Source: Thermoproteota archaeon (GTDB lineage Archaea > Thermoproteota > Thermoprotei_A > Sulfolobales > Desulfurococcaceae). From it: a DNA stretch of 6,479 nucleotides. Positions 1 to 5,575 of the stretch are shown here, piece by piece; the stretch's first letter is position 1; the number at the start of each line of letters is the position of its first letter. The notes below the pieces were generated by a model, which made no database searches, had not been told where the DNA came from, and worked only from the letters and a program-made list of their open reading frames with translations. The DNA is taken from contig JAADCY010000160.1 in the NCBI GenBank assembly GCA_013154205.1, positions 1-6,479 of the forward strand, given 5' to 3'. The translations under genes and the position numbers were made by a program.

Positions 1-65
1 AGGACTAGGAGGCGGCGTAGGCTGGGGTAGACGTATTTGTCGGCGATGTAGAATACGCTCTTCAA
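1..65 (-). CDS. Start of an unidentified protein gene, cut by the left edge
   Basis: Reading leftwards from a TTG codon at 65-63 there is an open frame to the edge of the window, giving about 21 residues that begin (M)KSVFYIADKYVYPSLRRLLV. The start lies only 2 bases after the stop codon of the DUF438 gene. A GGTG Shine-Dalgarno-like core at 74-77 on the same strand sits 8 bases upstream, inside the end of that gene. Such spacing is typical of a translationally coupled operon partner. The residues have a normal protein composition, but the fragment is too short to assign a family. It could instead be chance open frame in a downstream untranslated region; the coupled geometry is the main argument for a gene. 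Confidence 0.45.
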   Translation of the reverse strand, partial: MKSVFYIADKYVYPSLRRLLV

Positions 66-67
66 GC

Positions 68-1372
68 TTATAGCACCATTATCTTCTCCTTAACCTTCTC
101 GGGATGCTCAACTATGTCTGTCATATCCTCGACTATTTCCAGCGTCCCCAGGTATTCTCCTTTATCGTTCCTAACACCTACTATGAGTACCCGTATTATT
201 CTTCCACCCATACGTGTCCAGAACTCCCTGCTGAGTAGCCCTTGTTTCTTCAGCATTTCCACGTTCTTCATAACGTATTTTTCGAGGCGTGGCGGGTGGC
301 AGTAGCCTATCCTTCTACCGATGATCGTCTTGCTCCTCGGGAATCCCTTGGCTAGTTTGCTCATGGTGAAGAATCTCACTCTATCATTGTTGTCGGCGTA
401 GGTCATTTCTAGGGGGAGGTGTTTGAATATGTTTATGATCTCTTCTCTCTTTAGGAATCCTGTCTCAAGATCTATATCGTCGGGCCTCACAACCCTGTAG
501 TTGTCCGGCTTTATCTCTCCCACGGCCTTCCTGATCTCCGGGGGTAGTTTCTCGAGCTTATCCCTTGGTATCTCGCCGGAGATCATATAGGGGTAGACGG
601 GCTTCTCTCTAGGCACCCATTCCTTCTCCAGAGCTACTATGTAGCCGAATTCCTTGGCCAGCTCATGTATAGTGGCCCATTCTCCCTCGCTTAGAAGCGT
701 CCATGCCGCTGGGTAGAGTATCTTGTTCTCTCTGAACCCTATATCGGCTATATCCATAGCTATTCTGGCCAGTCTGTCGGCTAGTTTATCCATTTCTTCG
801 GGCGTGGATGGTTTTTCTCCGAGTATCCTCCTTATCTCAACGATAACCTGGTCCTCGCGTCCCCATAGAACTCTCGGTACTGCGTCGATACCGCGTTTCT
901 CGAGATAGGGGAATAGGAGCATCTGGTTCTTCCTATAGTGTCTCCTGATCATGTCTTTGAGCTTGACGAGTATTTTGATGGCCATGTCTAGATGGCGTTT
1001 CTTATCCCCGGGGTTCTCCGTGTTCTTAATTGCTGAGGCGTAGAGCGATAGTGCTTCAGCCATCTTCATGATCACCATGTTCTCCCTTATGAGTAGGTCT
1101 AGTGGGTGGCCTTCGGGGACGCCCTCGATCTCCTGGTCTTTAAGGTATTCTCTGAACATGTCTACGTGGATATCGCATACTTTGAGTATGTCTTCGGGCT
1201 TGACTCCTTCTCTTATGAGCTGCTGCTCGATCACTGCGATTTCGAAGGGGCTTATCTCCCTTAGTATTGGGCCGTATTTCTTCTTGAGCTTGTCGGGGTC
1301 TGCGCCCATGGTTATTTCTTTGAGTATTTGTTTTACTAGGTTGATCTTTTCTTCCCTGGTCATAGTTGACAT
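68..1372 (-). CDS. DUF438 / hemerythrin-like / PAS domain protein
   Basis: A 434-residue, probably soluble protein with the three-part layout of the DUF438 (COG2461-like) family. Residues about 6-76 form the helical DUF438 domain, 85-230 a hemerythrin-like (HHE) four-helix region (GHP at 88-90, HYRKN at 145-149, LFPYLEKRG at 153-161, ENKILYP at 215-221), and 315-425 a PAS domain (CHPP at 358-361, FWTRMGG at 384-390, GEYLGTLEIVEDMTDI at 405-420). Hemerythrin-like domains usually bind di-iron and sense oxygen, nitric oxide or redox state; PAS domains bind ligands or cofactors. The family's exact role is not settled. No output domain is present, so signalling through a partner is an inference. 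Several expected iron ligands look replaced (see findings). The start given is ATG at 1372; the in-frame ATG at 1363 fits the TATA box better and would give a leaderless mRNA. The gene lies 64 bases downstream of the polymerase gene on the same strand but has its own promoter signals. Confidence 0.93.
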   Translation of the reverse strand: MSTMTREEKINLVKQILKEITMGADPDKLKKKYGPILREISPFEIAVIEQQLIREGVKPEDILKVCDIHVDMFREYLKDQEIEGVPEGHPLDLLIRENMVIMKMAEALSLYASAIKNTENPGDKKRHLDMAIKILVKLKDMIRRHYRKNQMLLFPYLEKRGIDAVPRVLWGREDQVIVEIRRILGEKPSTPEEMDKLADRLARIAMDIADIGFRENKILYPAAWTLLSEGEWATIHELAKEFGYIVALEKEWVPREKPVYPYMISGEIPRDKLEKLPPEIRKAVGEIKPDNYRVVRPDDIDLETGFLKREEIINIFKHLPLEMTYADNNDRVRFFTMSKLAKGFPRSKTIIGRRIGYCHPPRLEKYVMKNVEMLKKQGLLSREFWTRMGGRIIRVLIVGVRNDKGEYLGTLEIVEDMTDIVEHPEKVKEKIMVL

Positions 1373-1380
1373 GTGTCAAC
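1365..1380. promoter_or_regulatory. Operator-like inverted repeat over the DUF438 gene start
   Basis: The bases GTTGACA-TG-TGTCAAC form a perfect 7-bp inverted repeat around a 2-bp centre. It covers the first annotated ATG (1372-1370) and lies just downstream of the TATAAAT box, in the expected initiation region. A protein bound here would block transcription start, so the repeat is a plausible repressor or autoregulator site. No second copy was noticed in the window and the cognate regulator is unknown. Confidence 0.5.
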
Positions 1381-1383
1381 ACC

Positions 1384-1390
1384 ATTTATA
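1384..1390 (-). promoter_or_regulatory. TATA box of the DUF438 gene
   Basis: On the minus strand these bases read TATAAAT, a good archaeal TATA box, in the 64-base gap after the polymerase gene. Archaeal initiation about 26 bases from the box centre would fall near 1361, almost exactly on the second in-frame ATG (1363-1361). A weaker alternative, GGTTATACC at 1399-1407, would start transcription near 1377 and leave a very short leader before the first ATG. Confidence 0.5.
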
Positions 1391-1436
1391 GAGATTAGGT
1401 ATAACCCCTATTAAACATAGCCCATAAAGAATAAGG

Positions 1437-3386
1437 CTAGAAGAGCCGGGCTTCCCCGGGGACCGGTAGCTCCCGCCGCGCGTTCTCCAAGAGCTCCAAG
1501 TAGTATTCACGATCATATGATCCGCTATACTCTCTCGTAGGTATAAGCCTCCTCCCGGGCCCCACGATATACGCTGCCTCAAGAGCCTGTCCAACCATGA
1601 GCATGGCTAAACTACCCGATTGGGTCGAGGGCTTCCTGGACGGCTTTGATATCCTACGTCTTATCACTAGCTTCCATGGCTCCACGTCACCTCTCCTTAT
1701 CTTCTCACTGTACTCATCGATTACCCCATGGGCTTCTCGGAGGAGTTCCTTGAATGTTTCTGGATCGTCTGCTCTGCTCAGGGTCTTTATGGCTTCTTCC
1801 TGTGCTTCCCTGACTATGGGTGGTGTGTCTTTGCGGGCCGCCATTACACCTTTGATCTTAACTCCTCCGCTCCTTAGAGCGCCGTAGTACCTGTTAGCCG
1901 CGCCTAAGCCTTTCTTCGTCGCTGGTATGTATAGCCATTTATAGTCTGCTTCCACCTTGGCCTTGAACCCCGTCGCCCCGACTATGAGATCCCTTAGTTC
2001 CTCACATGTGATCTCTTCCGGGTGCTTAATGAACAAACTATCTACGAGTACGTGTATGACGCTGCAATCCCTCTCCTCCACTACTCTACGCGCCGTATCT
2101 ATAATGTAACGGTCTAGACTAGCTACTGTCTCGTGAGCCATTATTGAGCCGAACATGCTTTTCCGATAGCCTAGGTAGCCGAAGCTCGCTACGAGTATCC
2201 ATTTGATCGATGATTGTTTCTCATCGAGAACAGCCTTCATGAATGGATCGCTTGTCTCCATTAATTTATTCTTCAGCTCCTCCCTCAGGTTCACAAGTCT
2301 CTCTAGGACTTGGGATACTATTCCGCGGCGCTCGAAGCATATCCTGTGACCCGTACCCGGAAGTCTTACTGCATCATGGCATGAAGGATCATCGACTGTC
2401 TCGCCGCTAATATTGTACTTCGCTATTATGCTGGGGTAGAGGCTGTTGAAATCTATCTGGCATATCCCCCAGTAGAGCCCGGGCCGTGGAGAATAGACGG
2501 CTCCCCCGCGATCGTATCTTAGGAGTTCGCGCAGCGGTCTCCAAGGCTCAACTCTTCCATGCCCTGGTACTGCCAAGTACTTCTTTCTCCGGGCCTCCAG
2601 GGCCTCAATAGTCGTTAGTACCTTGCCTATACTGGCTCCGCTGAGCATTCTGAGGGGTGTGTAGCTCAGCCTGCTCCACATGATCAGCCCGTGTATCCCT
2701 GTGAAGGCTGTGGATCTATCTATCCTAACCCATGATATCCTGGAGGGATCATATCCTCTGGAGACAAGGGAAGCGAGAGTGGACTGGGAAGCTATTAGTA
2801 CGTCGTAGTGTTTACCGCTCAGATACACGGGTAGTTCTTCCACGGCTACCCTGTCTTCTCCCCAGTCTCCCCTTATGATTACGTGGGAGGCGAACTCTAG
2901 GCCTGGAACCTCTATTTCCCCATAAACCTCTATTATCTCGGCCCACGTGAAGGGAGAATTGGACTCATCATCGATGATCCTAGCCCTCCTATCCTCGAGG
3001 TCTATGAGGCTGGACGGCTTGGCTCCAAGCCTCCACAAGGTCTCGATCAAGGGGTCCGGCACAGTGTTTACGGGCTCACCGGCCCCGAGCCTGGGGGCTT
3101 GGGAGAGCATCTTCTTCAATACATAATAGTCGCTTGTCTCGAAAACAACTATGTCGGCGCCCCTACGGTAATAGGGGGGTTCGAGCCATTCTTCAACCCA
3201 TGCTTTCCTAACATACCTAGAGCTCATGAGGTCTCGGGCGAGGCTCTCCGCTGGGACCCATGGCTTTATGTATCCGCGGAACCCGGGGTCAACCCTATGA
3301 TGTATTATCCTGTCTCCGGTCTTCATGACTAGGTCTAAGCCGCCCCCGTGGAGGGGGATTGCGTCGAGCAGCCAGCCCCGGGGCAA
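1437..3386 (-). CDS. PolB2-type family B DNA polymerase with altered active site
   Basis: A 649-residue family B DNA polymerase of the archaeal PolB2 (Sulfolobus Dpo2-like) group, shorter than replicative PolB1/PolB3 enzymes. Palm motif A is DFNSLYPS with D312. Motif B is K395-WILVASFGYLGY, where the usual Asn-Ser of KxxxNSxYG is Val-Ala. Motif C reads HVLVDS at 445-450 in place of YGDTDS: the first Asp is Leu447, while D449 is kept. TKKGLGAANRYYG (490-502) matches the usual KKRY region. The N-terminal half shows no DxE or other exonuclease signature, so proofreading is probably absent. The family was first described as inactivated; work in Sulfolobus implicates Dpo2 in lesion bypass, so weak catalysis remains possible because both principal metal ligands survive. 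The start is TTG at 3386, supported by GAGG at 3397-3400 ten bases upstream and by the typical opening GWLLDAIP. It is the last gene of a three-gene module, 40 bases after the small helical protein gene. Confidence 0.92.
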   Translation of the reverse strand: MPRGWLLDAIPLHGGGLDLVMKTGDRIIHHRVDPGFRGYIKPWVPAESLARDLMSSRYVRKAWVEEWLEPPYYRRGADIVVFETSDYYVLKKMLSQAPRLGAGEPVNTVPDPLIETLWRLGAKPSSLIDLEDRRARIIDDESNSPFTWAEIIEVYGEIEVPGLEFASHVIIRGDWGEDRVAVEELPVYLSGKHYDVLIASQSTLASLVSRGYDPSRISWVRIDRSTAFTGIHGLIMWSRLSYTPLRMLSGASIGKVLTTIEALEARRKKYLAVPGHGRVEPWRPLRELLRYDRGGAVYSPRPGLYWGICQIDFNSLYPSIIAKYNISGETVDDPSCHDAVRLPGTGHRICFERRGIVSQVLERLVNLREELKNKLMETSDPFMKAVLDEKQSSIKWILVASFGYLGYRKSMFGSIMAHETVASLDRYIIDTARRVVEERDCSVIHVLVDSLFIKHPEEITCEELRDLIVGATGFKAKVEADYKWLYIPATKKGLGAANRYYGALRSGGVKIKGVMAARKDTPPIVREAQEEAIKTLSRADDPETFKELLREAHGVIDEYSEKIRRGDVEPWKLVIRRRISKPSRKPSTQSGSLAMLMVGQALEAAYIVGPGRRLIPTREYSGSYDREYYLELLENARRELPVPGEARLF

Positions 3387-3426
3387 AGCCTTATTTCCTC
3401 ATATATATAGTTGATCAATCCATCTA

Positions 3427-3675
3427 TTATCGTTTTTCATCAACCATGTTAAAACACCTCGTCGCAAAAGCTCTGCGGAGCATGTGGAGAACTATGACCT
3501 CGAAGGGATCAGGGGGCGGGGATACGTGGAGATAAGCAGTAATAGTCTCCTCAATACCCTCCAAGAGGCTCTCGAGATACTCTGCCTCCCCGCGGGGCAA
3601 GTACCTGATCGTCCTCCTGATCCTCTCTAACTCCCTATAGACAGCCATTCTGTAAGACGGCGTTGTACGCCCCAC
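3427..3675 (-). CDS. Small helical protein of the PolB2 module
   Basis: A protein of about 82 residues between the RecA-like gene and the polymerase gene. It is mostly charged helix (MAVYRELERIRRTIRYL, then EAEYLESLLEGIEETITAYL), followed by a short PPPDPFEV linker and a final helix (VIVLHMLRRAFATRCFNMV). No catalytic motif, membrane span or metal-binding cluster is visible and I do not recognise a domain. Small ORFs in this position accompany PolB2 genes in other Thermoproteota, so a structural or adaptor role in the complex is a reasonable inference. The start is uncertain. GTG at 3675 has GAGGGG at 3684-3689 eight bases upstream and is preferred; GTG at 3684 would leave almost no spacing, and ATG at 3648 lacks a clear ribosome site. 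With the preferred start it overlaps the upstream gene by 49 bases in another frame, which implies translational coupling. Confidence 0.75.
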   Translation of the reverse strand: MGRTTPSYRMAVYRELERIRRTIRYLPRGEAEYLESLLEGIEETITAYLHVSPPPDPFEVIVLHMLRRAFATRCFNMVDEKR

Positions 3676-4277
3676 GGCCCCCACCCCTCGAGAAGCTCTA
3701 ATGGGAAAGAAGAGACGAGTCCTTCACGTGGCCCAGGATATTTTCTCAGAACCAGATAGCCCCTATCACCCCTCCTCCTAAGCTCCGCTATCACGTGGAC
3801 GCTGTGGCTATGGTATTTCCCGCCCTCCGCTATTCTTCCGAGCCTGCTCCTAGTGTTAAACAATACGATCCTGAGCCCCCGGGTTAGCCTGCGGAGAACA
3901 CCGACTATCCGGGCGGCTTCACGGTAGCCGCCTAGGCTCTGGGGTATGAAGGTGAACGGGTACTTGACCACGAGCGTCCCATATGCATCCTCTAGAGTCT
4001 CGAGAACACCTATCAAGTCGTTGATGCGGAAAGCCCTTGAAACCATAATGTTATCTATACTTCCCCCGAGCCTCCTGGCTAGCCTGGAGACTAGATAGGG
4101 GTCTAGGCCGCCGAAATCAGTATTGATCACGAGGTACACGGTGTCGTATCTGCTCCTATAAGCCACGGTGTAATGCATCACCAGATCTACTAGTTTCTCA
4201 TCACCGTAGAACTCGACCATCCAGTGCCTCGGCACAGGCCCTAAAGCGTCATCGATGATACTGATCCCTGTAATCAC
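3627..4277 (-). CDS. Inactivated RecA/RadA-like protein of the PolB2 module
   Basis: A 216-residue RecA-fold protein related to archaeal RadA. The N-terminal ITGISIIDDALG (residues 2-13) resembles the tGi..LD..LGG opening of RadA-type ATPases. At 22-31 the Walker A loop is replaced by EFYGDEKLVD, without the GxxxxGKT pattern. At 101-109 TLVVKYPFT stands where Walker B (hhhhDS) is expected. The C-terminal part, EGGKYHSHSVHVIAELRRRG followed by LRKYPGPREGL, mirrors the RadA stretch GG..l.H..t.ri.LRkg that precedes the final strands. It probably cannot hydrolyse ATP, but could bind partners or DNA as a polymerase accessory factor. In archaea an inactivated RecA-like gene next to PolB2 is a recurrent arrangement, which supports this reading. 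The start is GTG at 4277, with a GAGGGAT ribosome-binding-like site at 4283-4289 six bases upstream. It is the first gene of the minus-strand module and overlaps the next gene. Confidence 0.83.
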   Translation of the reverse strand: MITGISIIDDALGPVPRHWMVEFYGDEKLVDLVMHYTVAYRSRYDTVYLVINTDFGGLDPYLVSRLARRLGGSIDNIMVSRAFRINDLIGVLETLEDAYGTLVVKYPFTFIPQSLGGYREAARIVGVLRRLTRGLRIVLFNTRSRLGRIAEGGKYHSHSVHVIAELRRRGDRGYLVLRKYPGPREGLVSSFPLELLEGWGPWGVQRRLTEWLSIGS

Positions 4278-4292
4278 CGCTTATCCCTCAAT

Positions 4293-4352
4293 AATCATTA
4301 AAACACTATAATAGGAGGGGAGAACACCGAAACTATTACAAAATCATTAAAA
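4293..4352. repeat. Two direct copies of AATCATTAAAA upstream of the PolB2 operon
   Basis: The 11-mer AATCATTAAAA occurs at 4293-4303 and 4342-4352, 49 bases apart, in the divergent intergenic region. On the minus strand it reads TTTTAATGATT, so one copy could act as a TATA element and the other as part of a second promoter, or both could bind a regulator. The AT-rich background weakens the significance. Confidence 0.35.
4304..4334 (-). promoter_or_regulatory. Putative promoter of the PolB2 operon
   Basis: On the minus strand, TATTATA (4307-4313) is a TATA-like element about 30 bases before the GTG at 4277, placing initiation near 4284, close to the ribosome-binding site. Fifteen bases further upstream is AGTTTC (4329-4334), which fits the ANTTTC hexamer reported in DNA-damage-induced promoters of Sulfolobus, including that of dpo2. 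A five-base match in AT-rich DNA is weak evidence, and the TTTTAATGATT copies nearby offer competing TATA candidates. Confidence 0.3.
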
Positions 4353-4424
4353 ACAGTTAGTGCTAGATTATAGAAAAACTAATAAAAATGAATTATTTAT
4401 ACTAAAAAAAGTAAATATGAAGTA

Positions 4425-4438
4425 AGAAATATTAAAAA
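4425..4438 (+). promoter_or_regulatory. Putative promoter (BRE and TATA) of the orphan membrane protein gene
   Basis: AGAAAT (4425-4430) followed by ATTAAAAA (4431-4438) resembles an archaeal BRE plus TATA pair. Initiation near 4460 would give an almost leaderless transcript for the GTG at 4462 or a short leader for the ATG at 4471. TTTATA at 4396-4401 is an alternative giving a leader of about 40 bases. The whole region is AT-rich, so the choice is tentative. Confidence 0.3.
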
Positions 4439-4461
4439 GATCATAATACATTATAAGATTA

Positions 4462-5178
4462 GTGATAGAAATGAGCTTTACAACAAACCGTGATAATCGT
4501 GATAAGAAACGGGTAGAAAGAACTAAAAAACCACCATATGAAGAATACCGAAAAGAGAAAGAGCTAGAAGAACTAGAAGAACTAATAAAGGAAATCATAA
4601 AAGATTATATGAAAGAAAACATAAAACGTATTATGGAACAAGAACGTTTGAATAAAATTAATATAAAAATTCATATCATTCAAAATGGTAAGACCGATAA
4701 AGAAAGTATTAATATACATATTACAGTATTACGTAATCATCAGGGAATACATGTTGAAGTAAAATTAGAATCGAGTGGGACAAAACCGTTTAAATTAGTA
4801 TATCCCTTAAAATACTACTATATATTAATAATAGTGATAGTGCTACTTTTGATCTTGCTACTATTACTAGCCAAAAATTATGTTGAAATATTGAGTAAGA
4901 CATCTCTAATAACAAGTCTAGAGAGAAATAAAATTAATAAGATTATTAATGGAAAAATCAGAAAAGTGAGTACAATTATTAAACTTAGAGATAAAACAGA
5001 AACAAAAATTGAGATTATACAAGATTATAAGGAAAATACCTTAGAAATAGAGACAAATTGCTATCCTATAGATCAGAGCAAACCAACATACTTTGGTCAG
5101 GGAGGAACAGGGAGAAACAATAACGAAGATAAATGTATTACAATAGATCTAATAAAACTAATCGTATGCTTCATTTAA
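4462..5178 (+). CDS. Orphan protein: charged helix plus one membrane span
   Basis: A 238-residue protein that I do not recognise. Residues 1-26 are polar and basic. Residues 27-64 form a strongly charged Glu/Lys helix (EYRKEKELEELEELIKEI), probably coiled coil. Residues 66-104 alternate in a beta-strand pattern (INIKIHII, INIHITVL, IHVEVKLES). Residues 118-137 are an uninterrupted hydrophobic span (YYYILIIVIVLLLILLLLLA), a single transmembrane helix in mid-protein. The C-terminal 100 residues are basic and beta-rich (STIIKLRDKTETKIEIIQDY) and carry cysteines 200, 225 and 236. Orientation in the membrane is unclear, and no signal peptide or catalytic motif is seen. The start may be GTG at 4462, or ATG at 4471 with GTGAT at 4462-4466 acting as the ribosome-binding site; I slightly favour the ATG. 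The gene is very AT-rich, stands alone on the strand opposite the PolB2 module and looks like accessory DNA. A role as a membrane anchor or effector of a defence or mobile system is only a guess. Confidence 0.75.
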   Translation: MIEMSFTTNRDNRDKKRVERTKKPPYEEYRKEKELEELEELIKEIIKDYMKENIKRIMEQERLNKINIKIHIIQNGKTDKESINIHITVLRNHQGIHVEVKLESSGTKPFKLVYPLKYYYILIIVIVLLLILLLLLAKNYVEILSKTSLITSLERNKINKIINGKIRKVSTIIKLRDKTETKIEIIQDYKENTLEIETNCYPIDQSKPTYFGQGGTGRNNNEDKCITIDLIKLIVCFI

Positions 5179-5180
5179 AT

Positions 5181-5231
5181 ATTATTTTTCAATACTGCCT
5201 ATTTCCATTATTGTATCAACTTAGTTTTTTA
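5181..5231 (+). terminator. Probable T-tract terminator after the orphan gene
   Basis: Two pyrimidine-rich tracts follow the stop codon: TTTTTC at 5185-5190 and TTTTTT at 5225-5230. Thermoproteota commonly end transcription at short T-runs without a hairpin, so either could end the orphan gene transcript. T-runs are frequent in this AT-rich DNA, which limits confidence. Confidence 0.35.
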
Positions 5232-5468
5232 ACTCAAATATCTTATGTTCTCTCTCTCTACACAGTATGTGTACTGCCAACCATATATGCTACCGAGTAA
5301 GTTATAATATTCATTACTGGACTAATATTCCTGTACTATAATAAAATAAATATTATTATAAGATACCTGTCAGTCATGACATGAAAAGATACTGAGTTGA
5401 TTGAAATAAGGGTTTCCGGATTACTCTTAGGTATCACTTCGCTATCACAGTCCTAGCAGTATTATACC

Positions 5469-5481
5469 TAGTACTGTACTA
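5469..5481. repeat. Short inverted repeat TAGTAC-T-GTACTA
   Basis: This is a perfect 6-bp inverted repeat with a single central base. It overlaps a wider pair, CAGTA at 5457-5461 and TACTG at 5472-5476. It could be a protein-binding site or a small hairpin. It sits in DNA with no supported gene, so its purpose is unknown. Confidence 0.4.
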
Positions 5482-5575
5482 AGAAACATATTTGTACTTG
5501 TAGACTCTACTGACATACATGTTCAATATTCTACTCATAACACTCTAGTAGATAATTAGATACAATAGTCCTAAG

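Larger units (their letters stand above)
4278..4461. other. Divergent intergenic region and composition boundary
   Basis: These 184 bases separate the minus-strand PolB2 module from the plus-strand orphan gene and must carry both promoters. Base composition switches here. A sample of 60 bases at 2461-2520 has 37 G/C, while 4621-4680 has 11. I see no tRNA, attachment site or terminal inverted repeat marking an insertion point. Confidence 0.7.

Noticed and set aside
1068..1391. Plus-strand open frame of 107 codons opposite the DUF438 gene
   Set aside because: It mirrors a well-supported domain protein on the other strand; its peptide is Ser-rich without family character.
1376..1594. Second minus-strand frame across the end of the polymerase gene
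   Set aside because: It overlaps the real polymerase C-terminus in another frame, and its composition (Gly, Trp, Arg-rich) is typical of a shadow frame.
3401..3409. ATATATATA as a separate promoter for the polymerase gene
   Set aside because: Its centre is only about 19 bases from the TTG start, so initiation would fall inside the gene; the GAGG site and operon layout explain expression better.
3411..3418. TTGATCAA palindrome between the small protein and polymerase genes
   Set aside because: An 8-bp palindrome is common by chance and nothing else marks it as an operator.
4368..4598. Minus-strand open frame opposite the start of the orphan gene
   Set aside because: Its Ser-rich MISFISSSSSSSS is the antisense of the Glu/Lys repeat of the plus-strand gene, and it has no ribosome site.
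5245..5307. 20-codon plus-strand ORF MFSLSTQYVYCQPYMLPSKL
   Set aside because: Too short, with no ribosome site and no repeat or family signal to support it.
5373..5380. GTCATGAC palindrome
   Set aside because: Short and isolated, with no promoter or gene nearby to give it meaning.
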